Position numbers and translations under genes: made by a program. The notes under the pieces are model-generated. The model was not told the DNA's origin. It ran no database searches and was given only the letters and a program-made list of their open reading frames with translations. 57,337 nt of DNA, taken from the NCBI GenBank assembly GCA_002633005.1, contig NMRA01000500.1, forward strand, positions 111,721 to 169,057, read 5' to 3'. The stretch comes from Phoronis australis. Taxonomy: Eukaryota; Phoronida; Phoronidae. Below, piece by piece: positions 22,200 to 33,381 of the stretch (the stretch's first letter is position 1; the number at the start of each line of letters is the position of its first letter).

Positions 22200-24672
22200 A
22201 ACCACTATGAATTCACTCTAATACCAAGAGCAATCTTTGCTGCCAGTGGAGCAATGCTGTCATGCACAGACAAATCGAATCGAACTCACCTTCTGCACAA
22301 ACTGTCCGAAGCAGACGTCTGACAAAAGGACAGTCCTCAAGCTGCAAGAGAGGTTTTAGATCCAGAAAACATGTAAACAACATCCATTGAGTGTGTTCAC
22401 CCAAGCCACAAAACTGCACGTGTGGATACTATGGAAGTGATGTTCTTAACTAAAGATTATGACATCATTCTGGTTTTTGATACCCACAAAGGCAACTCTT
22501 TTAAACAATCCACAAGAAAAAAGGAGGCAGAGAAAGGGTCAAGTACAGTACCAGATAAGAGATGAGACTTTCATACAGAACATCCCAATGAGCCGTTTCC
22601 TCTCCTATAACCAAAAAAGGCTCAACCTACTGAAAATCTGTCTGTAAAGACACTTGAATATAATAAAGACGCAGACAAGATAGCCATTACTTCAGCTTCA
22701 GGATGCACAAAGAGCAACCGACGAGATCGACGCTTAGAACAAAACGATCACGAAAAAGCAGATATATTGCTAATACACTGTAAATCATGCAGTTCTGGCA
22801 TCACATCAAAAGGTCCCTGATTCTCAGCTGTTTTTTTCACCTGACATAGATTTACTAGTACTCGTCATTGCCTATTATAACGGGCATCTCAGAAATACTT
22901 CAGTCCCCATGCAATCTGGGATTGTGGACGTGAATCCAATATGCTCATCATTAGGTGCTTTCTGGGCAAAGGCTCTTCCTGCTGTCCATGCTTTTACATG
23001 GACAGACAACACTGGTCCATTCTGTTGGTTGAATATATATTTGAAAGCAAACACCGATGATATCAATGCACAGCAGACTTTTTGTACTGCTTATGAAGTA
23101 ACAGGTGAACCTCTTTTCACATTAGCCCCTTTTACAGGTGCATACTCATCACAGGGTATAGACACAAATAGCATCCCAGAGCTGAGATAATACCTCTTCT
23201 GCTGACAGCAACAAACGTCCCCCAACCATTGGTACTGACCTTAACAAACTCTATGACTGGTCTCACAAATGGAAGATGAAATTTAAACCTGAAAAAAGTG
23301 TTGATCTTATATTTTCTAAGTCTAATGATACTCATTTACAAACAAATCCAACACTGGAATTATCAATCAATGGGGAAGTTATCCCCAATAAGTCCACGCA
23401 CAAACATCTTGACTTGCTACTCGACCATAAGCTTACATTTACTCCTCATTGTCGCGAACTCGTTCAAAAAGTACAAAAATTAATTAATCCAATTAGAATT
23501 ATCTCTCGTCATCTCAACTCCATGCATCTTGAAACTCTGTTCAAGTCTTTTGTACTTCCACATCTAGATTACTGTGACATAATCTACCAGTCGGCAAACG
23601 CTGGCGTACTTTTCCAATTAAAAAGACTACAATACCAAGCAGCTTTAGCCATAACTGGGGCATACAAAAGGTCCAACACAATCAAGGTTCTAAGTAGTCT
23701 TCACTGGAGCAAACTAGCAACCCGTCGTAAATTCCACCTGTCCATGTATACATTCAAAGTCTTAACCAACATAAACAAATACTCTAACAAAATCCTCTTT
23801 GACTCCTACAAAAGACCAAGCCCGAGACCAGGACTCCGGCAAAGCAATATGTATACTATTCCAGCCTCCATCAGCCAAGCCTTTAGAAGATCAACGATAT
23901 TAACTTGTATTGACAACTGGAATTCCTTACCATTCAAAATAAAAGAAAGTACTTCAATCGTCACTCTCAAAAATAACTTTAAAATGCATACCACTACTCC
24001 AGACTTGCCAGTCCCATTGACATCATTCCAACTTCCCCGCAACCATGAAATAACCCTATCCAGATCAAGATGTGGTCTATTTCTTTATAACATTAAATCT
24101 CTTTGTGTGAGTGGATAGAATTTTATACATCTGTATGAAAATAAATTATTTTCTTTCGTTGTCATATATTTTATTGTATTCTTAACATCAGTTTTTTTTA
24201 TTTATGTATTTGTATATAATCATTGTATATAGACTTCTTTGTATTTTTTTACCCAGATCTAATGCCTCTTGGCGCTTTCTGGGTTATGTATATCCATTGT
24301 GTTCTGAAGATTTCGTAATAAACATTAAAAAAAACATTGGTACTTTGAAACAGCATGTGCTGAGGGTGTTAAAGCCAGAGTGTGGGGCCAGGCAGCCATT
24401 GCTCGACAGGAGTTCCTTGACCCATTGCAGAATTAATTTACAAGGACAAAGATGACCAGCTGAAACCCTCACAACTGAGGAGCTTCCGGCGCCAGAGGCT
24501 ATCATTGAGATGGTTAGATGCCAGTGCAAAAAACAATTCCTCTTCCCAAAGATGCTCTTGCCAATCAAAGGACCTATCTTACACAGATTTATATCAGTAT
24601 AGTGCCGAATGTCAGAATGGTAATGATGATAAAATTCCTGGTGACAGTGATGGCTATAGTAATGATATATAG
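22200..24672 (+). pseudogene. Decayed ORF of a multicopy invertebrate protein family with a nuclease-like DxD motif
   Basis: Read through several frames with stops and small indels: NHYEFTLIPRAIFAASGAML, then DYDIILVFDTHKGNSFKQST, then IPMSRFLS, then DHEKADILLI, then SQLFFSPDIDLLVLV, then ALPAVHAFTWTDNTG, then YLKANTD. After the LINE at 23237-24334 it resumes with IGTLKQHVLR, a WGQAAIARQEFLDP segment, MVRCQCK and a Cys-rich tail SSSQRCSCQSKDLSYTDLYQ ending at TAG 24672. I recall uncharacterised invertebrate proteins with the same motif order (HEEADT, SPDTDVL, TGADNTG, terminal CXC-like cysteines). The EEAD plus DxD spacing recalls the XPG/FEN-type nuclease region; that is inference. This copy cannot make a full protein. 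Confidence 0.7.
23237..24334 (+). mobile_element. 5'-truncated non-LTR retrotransposon (LINE) with poly-A tail and target duplication
   Basis: The insert starts at DLNKLYDWSHKWKMKFKPEK, just after where the catalytic FADD box of a LINE reverse transcriptase would lie. It stays open to TAG at 24118, covering the thumb and C-terminal region (HLDLLLDHKLTFTPHC, LFKSFVLPHLDYCDII, LKRLQYQAALAITGAY, WNSLPFKIKES). A roughly 215-bp 3' UTR ends in an A-run. The 10-bp sequence CATTGGTACT occurs exactly at both edges (23227-23236 and 24335-24344), and the host ORF reads on across it. Family is of the Jockey/CR1 type by general look; the exact clade is not determined. The intact frame and clean duplication imply a younger insertion than the host ORF. 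Confidence 0.88.
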
Positions 24673-24930
24673 ACTTATTTAAAAGTTTTAAAATACCATT
24701 GACACTACAAAAACATACTTTCGTGTTCTTCAAACGTAAATAAGTTGTTTAGGTACTGGTTTAGTTTAAAGTGTCTTGAAGGAAACAAATTCCAAACTAA
24801 ATATACAAGAAAGTAAGATAGTGATCATACATGTATGTGTCGGATTACATGAAGTATGCATTTAGAAAATGCGACTACTGATAAATGGGGTTTTGACTAT
24901 GTTTATCATTTAATAAGTTGCATTTTAAGA

Positions 24931-25325
24931 TTTCTTGACCACAAAAATGTGGGTGCAGCCATTAAAACTAACATTCTAAGTGACCTAAGAGCAAAGATAC
25001 TGAGGAAAATGTATTTTCCGGGCGCCATTTTTAAAATCCAAGATGGCCGCCAAGATGGCGCCCAAAAATTGAAATTTCCAATTCCTTGAGCCGAGAAATG
25101 CAGGTGTAGCCATAAAAATCAACATTCTAAGTGACCCAAAAGCGGAAATATTGGCAAAATCCATTTTACAGGCGCCATTTTTTGAAAATCCAAGATGGCT
25201 GCCATGATGGCCGCCAAAAATTGAATCAATTATTTTCTGATTTGTCATTCCATGAGGTTTCCAAAAATGTATAGTTTCCACTTTCCCCAAAAAATTCCAA
25301 CAAAATTACACAACAAACTTGACTA
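24931..25325 (+). repeat. Right inverted arm of the 3.7-kb element (two inner units)
   Basis: Two tandem versions of a roughly 155-bp unit (each with GTGCAGCC or GTGTAGCC, AACATTCTAAGTGACC, GGCGCCATTTTT and CAAGATGGC), followed by the outer block ending TTGACTA at 25325. It is the reverse complement of the left arm. Confidence 0.8.
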
Positions 25326-25812
25326 TTCCACAGACCGTCAGGGCAAAGGCTGTACAGTAACAATGCTTTGAATAATGTATTTGTACATGTATGTCTAAAT
25401 AAAGATTCCCCTAACATGTGACAATAGCATTTAAAATGGAATGATAGTTTTACAACAACTTTCTGTTAGCAAACACTGGATTAGCATGCGCGCACACGGT
25501 CTCGGTGCCCGGTCAATTACCTTTCAATGCCGGCATCAAAACCCGGTTGCCTAACGCAGTGGTTTATTCATTGCTGGCTTCTCAAAACATTTGCACTCAT
25601 GAGCACTCCAAGACATTACACATTGTATTTAATGAGGCAGACTTTGTTTTAATTTCATATAAGCATTGGTTAGTATCATTTTAGGATGATAATAATTCAT
25701 TTTGAAACAGAAGACAGAATAATAAATGTCTACATGGCAACTCGCCCAGCGCCAATTCCGACTTAGTCAAGAGCTCATCCGACGAAGACTACACGGGTCG
25801 GATCGTTAGGTT
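25326..25812. other. No feature recognised
   Basis: No reading frame with recognisable content and no repeat. Confidence 0.3.
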
Positions 25813-26112
25813 TCACAGGCTATCAGTTCGAACCGGAATACACTGTTCAAGAAATATTAGAGGCGCCGTGAACATGCATAGGCAACGGAACGTATAGATA
25901 GTTCTTTCGTCGACGAAATGCCGGCCACAGACACGGAGATGTTTCACGGCCTCAAACTTGCTATTAACAGTATACCTTTCATTCACCGCGAGCCACTTCC
26001 TAAACATTTCGGGTTTCCGAGGAAGTCGAAAAAACGATATACCCGCTTTCTTCGCAGCTTCATAGTTCGGGCAAGCCGAAACCGATGCACCGCAATGCAC
26101 ATGTAGCAGCAT
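25813..26112 (-). CDS. THAP-type zinc-finger exon, probable transposon or orphan fragment
   Basis: The 99-codon frame contains HCGASVSACPNYEAAKK, then ISFFRLPRKPEMFRKWLAV, then HLRVCGRHF. This is the order of a THAP domain (Cys pair, FFRFP, KW, C-x2-H), a DNA-binding zinc finger of about 80-90 residues found in P-element-type transposases and domesticated THAP proteins. The first Cys pair is spaced C-x6-C, wider than the usual C-x2-4-C. A possible acceptor (CTGCAG) lies just upstream. No transposase catalytic region or second exon was found nearby. It may be the 5' exon of a gene with other exons elsewhere, or a stranded transposon piece. Confidence 0.6.
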   Translation of the reverse strand: MLLHVHCGASVSACPNYEAAKKAGISFFRLPRKPEMFRKWLAVNERYTVNSKFEAVKHLRVCGRHFVDERTIYTFRCLCMFTAPLIFLEQCIPVRTDSL

Positions 26113-26399
26113 TCATTCTGCAGACGAACAACTGACGTCGTTGCGTCGCTTCTCACCTTCCTCACAGGTTAACGCGACACCTCTTGGCAAGGTGAGGTCG
26201 ACCGCATAAGAGGCGATGTGGATATAGACTGATTAAGACGGTAAAAAAGACTAATTAAGTCGGGTGTCATTCTTCTTTAATTCCGAAGACAACGAAGAAA
26301 ATGAGGTAACCCGATCCGTCTTAAGTCATCTCACCTGTCGTCATTAGAAATACACCCGTAACAAAGACCCTGCAAGCGGTTAATCAGATATGACCGCGG

Positions 26400-27015
26400 A
26401 GAAAAAATGCAGCTAGGGGTTGACACAGCTAGTAGTCGGAGTCGACCAGAAATTTTCGTCAGTTGTGCCCTTCCTAGCTGTAAAACGCAAGCCAGTTTTA
26501 ATGATGACTCTTAAGAGTAGTTGGACGGACGCCAAAACCCAGACTTGAAATTTCTAAAAATGACAACTAGGTGGCGTACAAAACTTCAGATTTACCCGCA
26601 AATGAGCACAAAGTTCCCGTCGCCTCTTTTAAGAGTGAACAATTTGTTAAATTTCATGAAAATTCAAGAAAGCACTACAAAGATAAACAGGAAAATGTAA
26701 GTAAATATAAATGCCCATAGGGGCATAATTATAGCCGGATCCGTCCGCAAGTAGTCGCCATAACCACGTGCATAAGAATTTAACTAAGTTCCCGCGAATG
26801 TTCATGGGATACAGCCGCGAACACAACAACTGTCATTAGCAGGTGCCACAGTACTCGGAGCCGTCCGAAAACAATCTTCAAGCGTCGTATTCGTAACGGA
26901 TTATTCCAATGTTTAAAACCTTACTTAGAGTTTGTGGGCCGATAGAGTTGCGAAAGCCAAAATCAGACGTGAAAATAGAAAAAAACGGACACCAGGTTTC
27001 CCAGAATGCGTCAAG
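26400..27015 (-). repeat. Degenerate long-period repeat (minus orientation)
   Basis: It carries the phrases AAATTTCATGAAAATTCAAG, GCCGGATCCGTCCGCAAGTA and GATACAGCCGCGAACA, which match in reverse orientation the array at 20-21 kb and the intronic arrays at 36.5 and 39.9 kb. It is more diverged than those, and no terminal hairpin is visible. Confidence 0.5.
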
Positions 27016-28440
27016 TACAGGCAAAAACAATAAAGCAGCCGGCGTAACTAATAGATGCTTTTAGCCAGCTTCATGAGAATCAGACAAAAAACTCCCACAG
27101 TGTTGTCATAATGCATTCCGTGGCTACTAAGGGGTAAGCACGTGACCCGAAGCTTTTGCGGTACACCATGAGGTGTGCTAAGCCTACGCGGATGGGCTCA
27201 GCATCTCTGTCATTTGCCCTGCATAGTGTCCTCCTCTACTTCACTACTGGTAGGTCGTTGTTATGATAATCTTTTTGGTGCCCTTTTATTAGTGAGTGAA
27301 TCAGCGCCATTTTCGGGTTGTCTAACGTATCAGCTCTGCAATACTGGATACAGTGGTAGCAAAATGTATGAAGAAATTGGTTACGTCCTAAATGTATTTA
27401 TTTGTAGTGTATATGTTTTTGGAAATTCAGATTGGTCGACTGACGTTACTTGCATGGGCGTACATGTATGAACAGGGGAAAGGAGGGACGAGGACCTCCC
27501 TCCACGTATCAAGTTTTTCGGTGGTTTTATAGTGACTCGAATATTGATACTTTTGTTCTAGAATTCCAAGCGGAGAATTCCCTTTTTTAGATCGCCATTA
27601 GGAAAACGTTATTTATAAAAACGGAATGTTCGTACACTCCGTGTGGATTAGACTCCTAGGAGTAATTTTAATGAGGGTTCACGTTGTACATGTCCGAGGG
27701 CTGCAGCCCACTCAAAGTTTCTGTATTAGCAATCATAGTTGTAAACATTTCTGCGATTCTCGGAGTGCAAGTTCTTGCCATGAACTGTATCAGGGTACAT
27801 CTGGGAGGAACGAAAATTCACGTTAACACGAATAATTTCTAAAATTTATTGGGCAATATCTTCTCACAATCCCCGTGGGATGCTCCGTCACCCGTGCTTT
27901 CCTGGCAGACCGCCAAATAAATGTGCATGGTACAGTTTATCTTTGAAAATTGCCGTGAAATTCTATACATCCGGTAATCTGAAAAGGTTAGGATTTATAT
28001 CCGTACGAACTTACAAAACTCGACCGACCCATAGACGATTATTTGACTCATGAGAGCTGTGATGCACATTACAATTCTGGAAAGTTGTCTTCATCCCTTT
28101 CCAAATGGCATTCCATGACATTCGCCAATCGATTTTTAGTGAATTTTGACGTGAAGCAATGAAATTCAGACAGTTCAGTCAATATCATTTTCCCGCTTCC
28201 GTGCGCAGCCATTAGAAACTGAGTATCCATTGTCAAAAAGTGACTTTGAAACAACGCTTAAGACAATATATCAAGGGTACCCAAGTTTCCGGTGACTACC
28301 GTGTACCTCCGCGGTATTTGAAAACAACAAAAATTGGAGACCAGAAGGCGGTTGCATGAACTGTTGTTGATGTGGAGGAACCTGAATTTGCGCCCAACGA
28401 AGAAGACGTGTGGCAGGCGTGCTAGTGCGACTAAAAACAG
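27016..28440. other. No feature recognised
   Basis: Short frames only; the last few hundred bases could be the 5' portion of the Penelope-like element, but no conserved block is legible. Confidence 0.3.
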
Positions 28441-30049
28441 GTCAGATGTAAAATTGATGAAAACATCATCATCGTACAAGCTGACAAAGGCAATGCAACA
28501 GTAGTACTTGATAAGGATGACTACAACAGGAAGATGACTGATCTACTATCTAGCGGGCAGTACAAGGCAGTAAAATCTGACAATACCAAGAGCGTAGAAA
28601 GAAAAATCAAATCCCTCTTGAAAATTTCAGAAGGTTAATTACCACGTGGCACACTCCAAATAATCAACCCAAACAACACAAAAGTCCCGCACATGTATGG
28701 TAAACCTAAGATACACAAACCTGGTATGCCGATGAGACCAATTATAAGCAACATTGGTTCTCCCTGCCACCAACCAACTAGATTCCTCAACAACATCATA
28801 TCCCCACTAGTTGGAAAAACTGACTCGTACGTAAAGGACTCGAAGCACTTCGTGTCAATGTTGTCATCAGTCAGCATTACACCAATTGACACCACGGTGA
28901 GCTTTGATGTCGAAAGCCTATTCACATATGTACCAACAGCAGAGGTTCTCCCAATCTCTCAGGTCAAAGTTAGAACATGACCACAAGCCATCAGAGGATG
29001 TAAACCTCCCAATAGGCTCCATTCTGGAATTAGTGACATTCAGTGTCAACACCACCTACTTCCAATACCAAGACAAGTTGGCAATGGGTTTACCACTATC
29101 ACCAGTCTTAGCTAAATTGTACATGGAGTGGTTCGAACAAACAGCTCTCAGCTCAGCTAGCAGACCCCCGAAGATGTGGAAACGATACGTTGACGACACA
29201 TTCACAATATTCGGCCAAGACTCAGAAAATCCATCAGAGTTCCTTGACTATCTGAACAACATAGCGTCTACTATTATATTCACAATAGAAGAAGAGACAA
29301 ATACATGTAACAGTCTCCTATGCCTAGACGTACAGTTAACAACGTCAGTCTACTATAAGAAGACCCACACAGGCCGATACCTTGACTTCAACTCCAACCG
29401 CATCAACGGAGTCGAGAAGGATATAATCAAATGCCTTGCATCAATATCAAAGGAAATCTGCAGTGATACAACACTCAAAGCAGAAATGACAGAGTCATTC
29501 GAAAGAAATGGCTACCCAAGGCATTTCATCAAGTCGGCTTTAACATCGCAGAGGAAAGACAAAGTGGCAGAAGAACGCCCACTGCAGACTATGTGCTTAC
29601 CGTATGTACCCGGAATAACCGAAAAGCTAGGACGCATATGTAGAGAATTTAAAATAAGAACAGTATACCGCAGCTCAGACACACTGGGTCGGCGACTGAC
29701 AAAAGTCAAACCAAGAACTGACATGGGAAAAAAGAAAAATATCATCTATGAAATCCCATGTGAATGTGGTGAATCGTATATCGGTGAAACATTAAGACCA
29801 CTGGAGACAAGAATTGCTGAGCATAAGAGGTGTTGTAGAGAAGATAATACCTCATCAGGAGTAGCAGAGCACATGTGGTTGAAACAACACAACATCCAGT
29901 GGAATAACATCCGAATACTTGACAGTGAAACAGGTTGAACCAAGAGAAAGATCAAGGAAGTCATGTACATGAAAGTACAAGGCAATGTCTTCAGTCGGCC
30001 AGGCAAACAACCAAGTGACACCTGGCTCAGTCTACTTAGGAAGGTTTAA
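28441..30049 (+). pseudogene. Penelope-like reverse transcriptase / GIY-YIG polyprotein (broken)
   Basis: Blocks in order: IIIVQADKGNATVVLDKDDY (N-terminal RT box), MYGKPKIHKPGMPMRPIIS, SFDVESLFTYVPT (first catalytic Asp), DKLAMGLPLSPVLAKLYMEW, KRYVDDTF (YVDD active site), TGRYLDFNSN, KKNIIYEIPCECGESYIGET followed by RIAEHKR (GIY-YIG nuclease). Breaks: an in-frame stop (EG*LPRGTL near 28637), a frameshift near 28950 after YVPTAEVL, and TGA at 29936 before a homologous tail TKRKIKEVMYMKV ending at TAA 30047. The main open piece is 28904-29938. RT and nuclease active sites look intact, but the protein cannot be made in one piece. Function when intact: reverse transcription primed from cut chromosomal DNA. 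Confidence 0.9.
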
Positions 30050-30080
30050 GCATAATAAAAATCCCTCTAAGTAATTAGAT

Positions 30081-30160
30081 GACTCCGTGGTGTAGTGGTT
30101 AAGGTGTTAGACTCGAATTATCTGCAGTTCCAGAAGTCGAGTATTCAACTCGTGCCTCGC
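30081..30160 (+). other. tRNA-like segment in the retroelement tail (A-box and weak B-box)
   Basis: TGGTGTAGTGG at 30088-30098 fits the Pol III A-box consensus TRGYNNARNGG exactly. About 45 bases later TATTCAACTCG partly fits the B-box. A full cloverleaf with CCA-type acceptor is not evident, so this is not a functional tRNA gene. It could be a SINE-like head or a tRNA-derived part of the element's tail. Confidence 0.5.
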
Positions 30161-30225
30161 ACAAAAAATCACACCATGAGTGTACCACGTATCCGTGCTC
30201 GGCTCTTCTAAGAACGCGGGAACAC

Positions 30226-30275
30226 CTGACGATGGCCGGAGAAGAGACTGACTGAAACGTCGTGACAGTGTATAT
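30226..30275 (+). ncRNA. Possible degenerate hammerhead ribozyme core
   Basis: CTGACGA (30226) and GAAAC (30254) are the two conserved hammerhead core boxes in the right order. Between them GGCCGG and CTGACT can form an imperfect stem II (one mismatch, two wobbles). Stem III and the cleavage triplet are unclear. Hammerheads are established in Penelope-like elements; this copy may be decayed. Confidence 0.28.
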
Positions 30276-30330
30276 AGACAAGAGGTCGGTGTAAATAGAC
30301 CAAGAGATTTTAATAAAAGTTGTAATACGC

Positions 30331-31182
30331 CACCACCTCAGAGCGGTTTTAGGAAGTCATTTTAGGAAGACGAAATTAGTACAATAGATTCACGTAAGCA
30401 GGTAGAGCGTTTGAACTAAAGAACTCAATTTTTTTTCACAATTGATTGTCCTTGACTATTACAGTATTGGTGATTATGAGAACAGGCCGGGCATGTAGCC
30501 GAATCTTCTACGCAGCGCAATGGGTCAAACCCAAATGGCGACCTTTAAACAGGAATAAATCAAATTAACGTCAACATTACGTCATCAGCTAAGACCACAA
30601 TGACAAGTGTTTATTACAGTTGTAAGAATAAAATGACAGGCAATCAAACAAAATGTTCCAACATAATTTTAAAAATCTATTGGTCGAATTGAACCAGCAT
30701 CTATCATATTTAATTCAATAGAACGTTAGGTTTTAGACATGGCGATACTTCTCACGTCATCACCGGCAAGTGGTTTCAGCAAAGATACTATATAGCTAAG
30801 ATCTCCGACTTATGACCTAAATAGTCACAGCGTTACAAGTAGCGCCACCTTCTGGAAGGCGCTCAAATACAGCATAATAACACGGTTGACTGTAATGCCA
30901 CTGTGTCATCTGGTGCTTACAAAATACTTTGTTTCGCTTGCCTAAAGATAAGGAGAGGTAAGTGTATGTTCATTATGTATTCCATACTACCATTGGCAAG
31001 TACTGATCGGAGAATAGGAGTCAGTACTGCAGTAGAGCAGGCCTACATATTAGGGATAGTTACCAGTAGTTGACAACACTGAGGACCACAGCATGGTGGT
31101 ATGAAACTCATTCGGTAGTGGCTGCACATCTTCTGCCAGGAATGTAATAAAATTGAAGTGGAGTTGTATCAGCTGTGTTTGG
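30331..31182. other. No feature recognised
   Basis: No coding frame with recognisable content up to the assembly gap. Confidence 0.3.
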
Positions 31183-32054
31183 NNNNNNNNNNNNNNNNNN
31201 NNNNNNNNNNNNNNNNNNNNNNNNNNNNNNNNNNNNNNNNNNNNNNNNNNNNNNNNNNNNNNNNNNNNNNNNNNNNNNNNNNNNNNNNNNNNNNNNNNNN
31301 NNNNNNNNNNNNNNNNNNNNNNNNNNNNNNNNNNNNNNNNNNNNNNNNNNNNNNNNNNNNNNNNNNNNNNNNNNNNNNNNNNNNNNNNNNNNNNNNNNNN
31401 NNNNNNNNNNNNNNNNNNNNNNNNNNNNNNNNNNNNNNNNNNNNNNNNNNNNNNNNNNNNNNNNNNNNNNNNNNNNNNNNNNNNNNNNNNNNNNNNNNNN
31501 NNNNNNNNNNNNNNNNNNNNNNNNNNNNNNNNNNNNNNNNNNNNNNNNNNNNNNNNNNNNNNNNNNNNNNNNNNNNNNNNNNNNNNNNNNNNNNNNNNNN
31601 NNNNNNNNNNNNNNNNNNNNNNNNNNNNNNNNNNNNNNNNNNNNNNNNNNNNNNNNNNNNNNNNNNNNNNNNNNNNNNNNNNNNNNNNNNNNNNNNNNNN
31701 NNNNNNNNNNNNNNNNNNNNNNNNNNNNNNNNNNNNNNNNNNNNNNNNNNNNNNNNNNNNNNNNNNNNNNNNNNNNNNNNNNNNNNNNNNNNNNNNNNNN
31801 NNNNNNNNNNNNNNNNNNNNNNNNNNNNNNNNNNNNNNNNNNNNNNNNNNNNNNNNNNNNNNNNNNNNNNNNNNNNNNNNNNNNNNNNNNNNNNNNNNNN
31901 NNNNNNNNNNNNNNNNNNNNNNNNNNNNNNNNNNNNNNNNNNNNNNNNNNNNNNNNNNNNNNNNNNNNNNNNNNNNNNNNNNNNNNNNNNNNNNNNNNNN
32001 NNNNNNNNNNNNNNNNNNNNNNNNNNNNNNNNNNNNNNNNNNNNNNNNNNNNNN
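31183..32054. other. Assembly gap (872 N)
   Basis: A run of N only. The missing last exon of the transporter gene, or repeats, could lie here. Reading frames crossing it are meaningless. Confidence 1.
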
Positions 32055-32809
32055 GTTAAATATCAAAATAATTAAATATTATCTTAATTGCATAAACTTC
32101 CACGTAAATACAAATGATGTTTCCTCAAAATTGATATTGTATTGTATTACTATGCTTACAAAGGGATCTGAAAAATATTGTTATTCATTTGAATGGCATT
32201 TGCTTTCATTCTAGTATTATTGCATCACAATAATTATCGTATTGGCCATAACATCATCAAAAATTATGTTTTCCTCAAGTAAATTATAAATATAATTCAC
32301 CAAAATTGGTTTTATGTCTAAAAACGTATTTTTATTCAAGTTAGTTACAATCTTCACCACAGTCTCAGACCTGGTTTTGAGGGTCTCCGAATATAACTTG
32401 GTCTCCACCTAATAGGTGGCGCTGTTCCAAATGTGTGACTAGGCAAATTACACTAGGACGGCCATCTTGGGATATAGTATCTTTGGTTTCAGGGAGTTAT
32501 GGAATATCACGGAATTCTACGATGTCATCGTCGAACAATACTTATTATTGGAAGGAATATCCTCACACCAGACATGCACTCCATTGTTCAAAATCAATCA
32601 AATGTATCTTAATAATGTCACTAATATAATTTTATTAAATGCAACGTTTAGTATTAAAATTTAAAATTGAGTTATTAAAATATGACACATATATATGATA
32701 AAAATACACGTGGGAGGTAAAAACTAGGAGACATATTTTGACCGGTGTGTAAATCTGAACAGTGTAAACATATTTGATGTTAAAATCAATGGCACACCAA
32801 ACAATTTTT
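32055..32809. other. No feature recognised
   Basis: AT-rich sequence with no recognisable coding content. Confidence 0.3.
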
Positions 32810-33020
32810 AAACTAAAAACCGTATCACTACGGCACGTGCTGTACTTTTAAACAATGCAATCGAATGATAATACTCAGGGTGTTGCATCGAAACTGGTAC
32901 CCGGTGTAAAACAGATATTCTGGAGTCGAAAACAGTCTCCCGCACCTTCAAAACAGTTAAACAGCCCGAAAAAACACGAACCTCCATCATTATAACAGGA
33001 ACCCCAGGGATCGGACAATT
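32810..33020 (-). repeat. Left arm of a diverged inverted repeat pair (partner 34120-34310)
   Basis: Reverse complement of this segment matches 34120-34310 over about 160 bp with shared blocks TGTCCGATCCC, GGTTCGTGTTTTT, CGGGCT, TTTGAAGGTG or TGTGAAGGTG, and GAATATCTGTTTT. Similarity is roughly 70% by eye. It frames the MITE at 33382-33904. Confidence 0.65.
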
Positions 33021-33381
33021 TTTCAAATTTTCTGAGACTGAAGTCAGTAGTCTAAAACTTTGACTTAAAGCATCTTCAAGTACTTTCCAGTTATTTCTGC
33101 GTTTGTTTATTAAAAATTGTCAATGTTAAAACGTAAATTATGATATATTGACTTTGTTAATTGATTTTTATCGGTAAAACTCGTGCAACTTGTCTGTGGG
33201 TGAATTTCAACATAACACTCTCGACACGTTGCTATCTCGATGAATATTTGGTTAACTTCGGATTGTTCAATAGTTTCCCCAAAAATGTTTTCAAAAATGA
33301 GAAACAAAAACATTATATAGACTTTCCAGTGCCATCGTTGTTTAATTTGTTGTGACATGTGCACAACCTCGTGGAAGAACA

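Larger units (their letters stand above)
21592..25325 (+). mobile_element. Inverted-repeat-bounded element carrying a decayed ORF (superfamily unknown)
   Basis: Long inverted arms at 21592-21865 and 24931-25325 flank a single decayed coding region (about 22200-24672, plus strand). Removing the 1.1-kb LINE nested in it leaves about 2.6 kb. The arms match closely (for example TGGGGAAAGTGGAAACTATA, then GAATCAGAAAATAATTGATT, then AATGGCTGCACCCACATTTT); the right arm carries two tandem versions of the inner unit and the left carries one. Outer ends read TAGTCAGG on the left and the complement of TAGTCAAG on the right. Arms, ORF and arms in this order are what an autonomous DNA transposon looks like. 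A three-base TTC at both flanks is too short to count as a proven target duplication. Alternative: the arms are a separate interspersed repeat that happens to flank the gene. Confidence 0.5.
28441..30330 (+). mobile_element. Penelope-like retroelement with GIY-YIG endonuclease and structured 3' tail
   Basis: A coding region (28441-30049) is followed by about 280 bp of tail with a tRNA-like segment (30081-30160) and a hammerhead-like core (30226-30260). Penelope-like elements are known to combine a telomerase-related reverse transcriptase, a GIY-YIG endonuclease and, in many cases, hammerhead ribozymes in their flanking repeats. The element end is placed near the TTTAATAAAAG run. No flanking repeat of the pseudo-LTR type was located on the 5' side. 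Confidence 0.85.

Noticed and set aside
21588-25328. TTC on both sides of the 3.7-kb element as a target duplication
   Set aside because: Three bases is not distinguishable from chance without other copies; not used as evidence.
31050-32214. Frames of about 300 residues across the gap
   Set aside because: They consist almost entirely of N-derived X residues.
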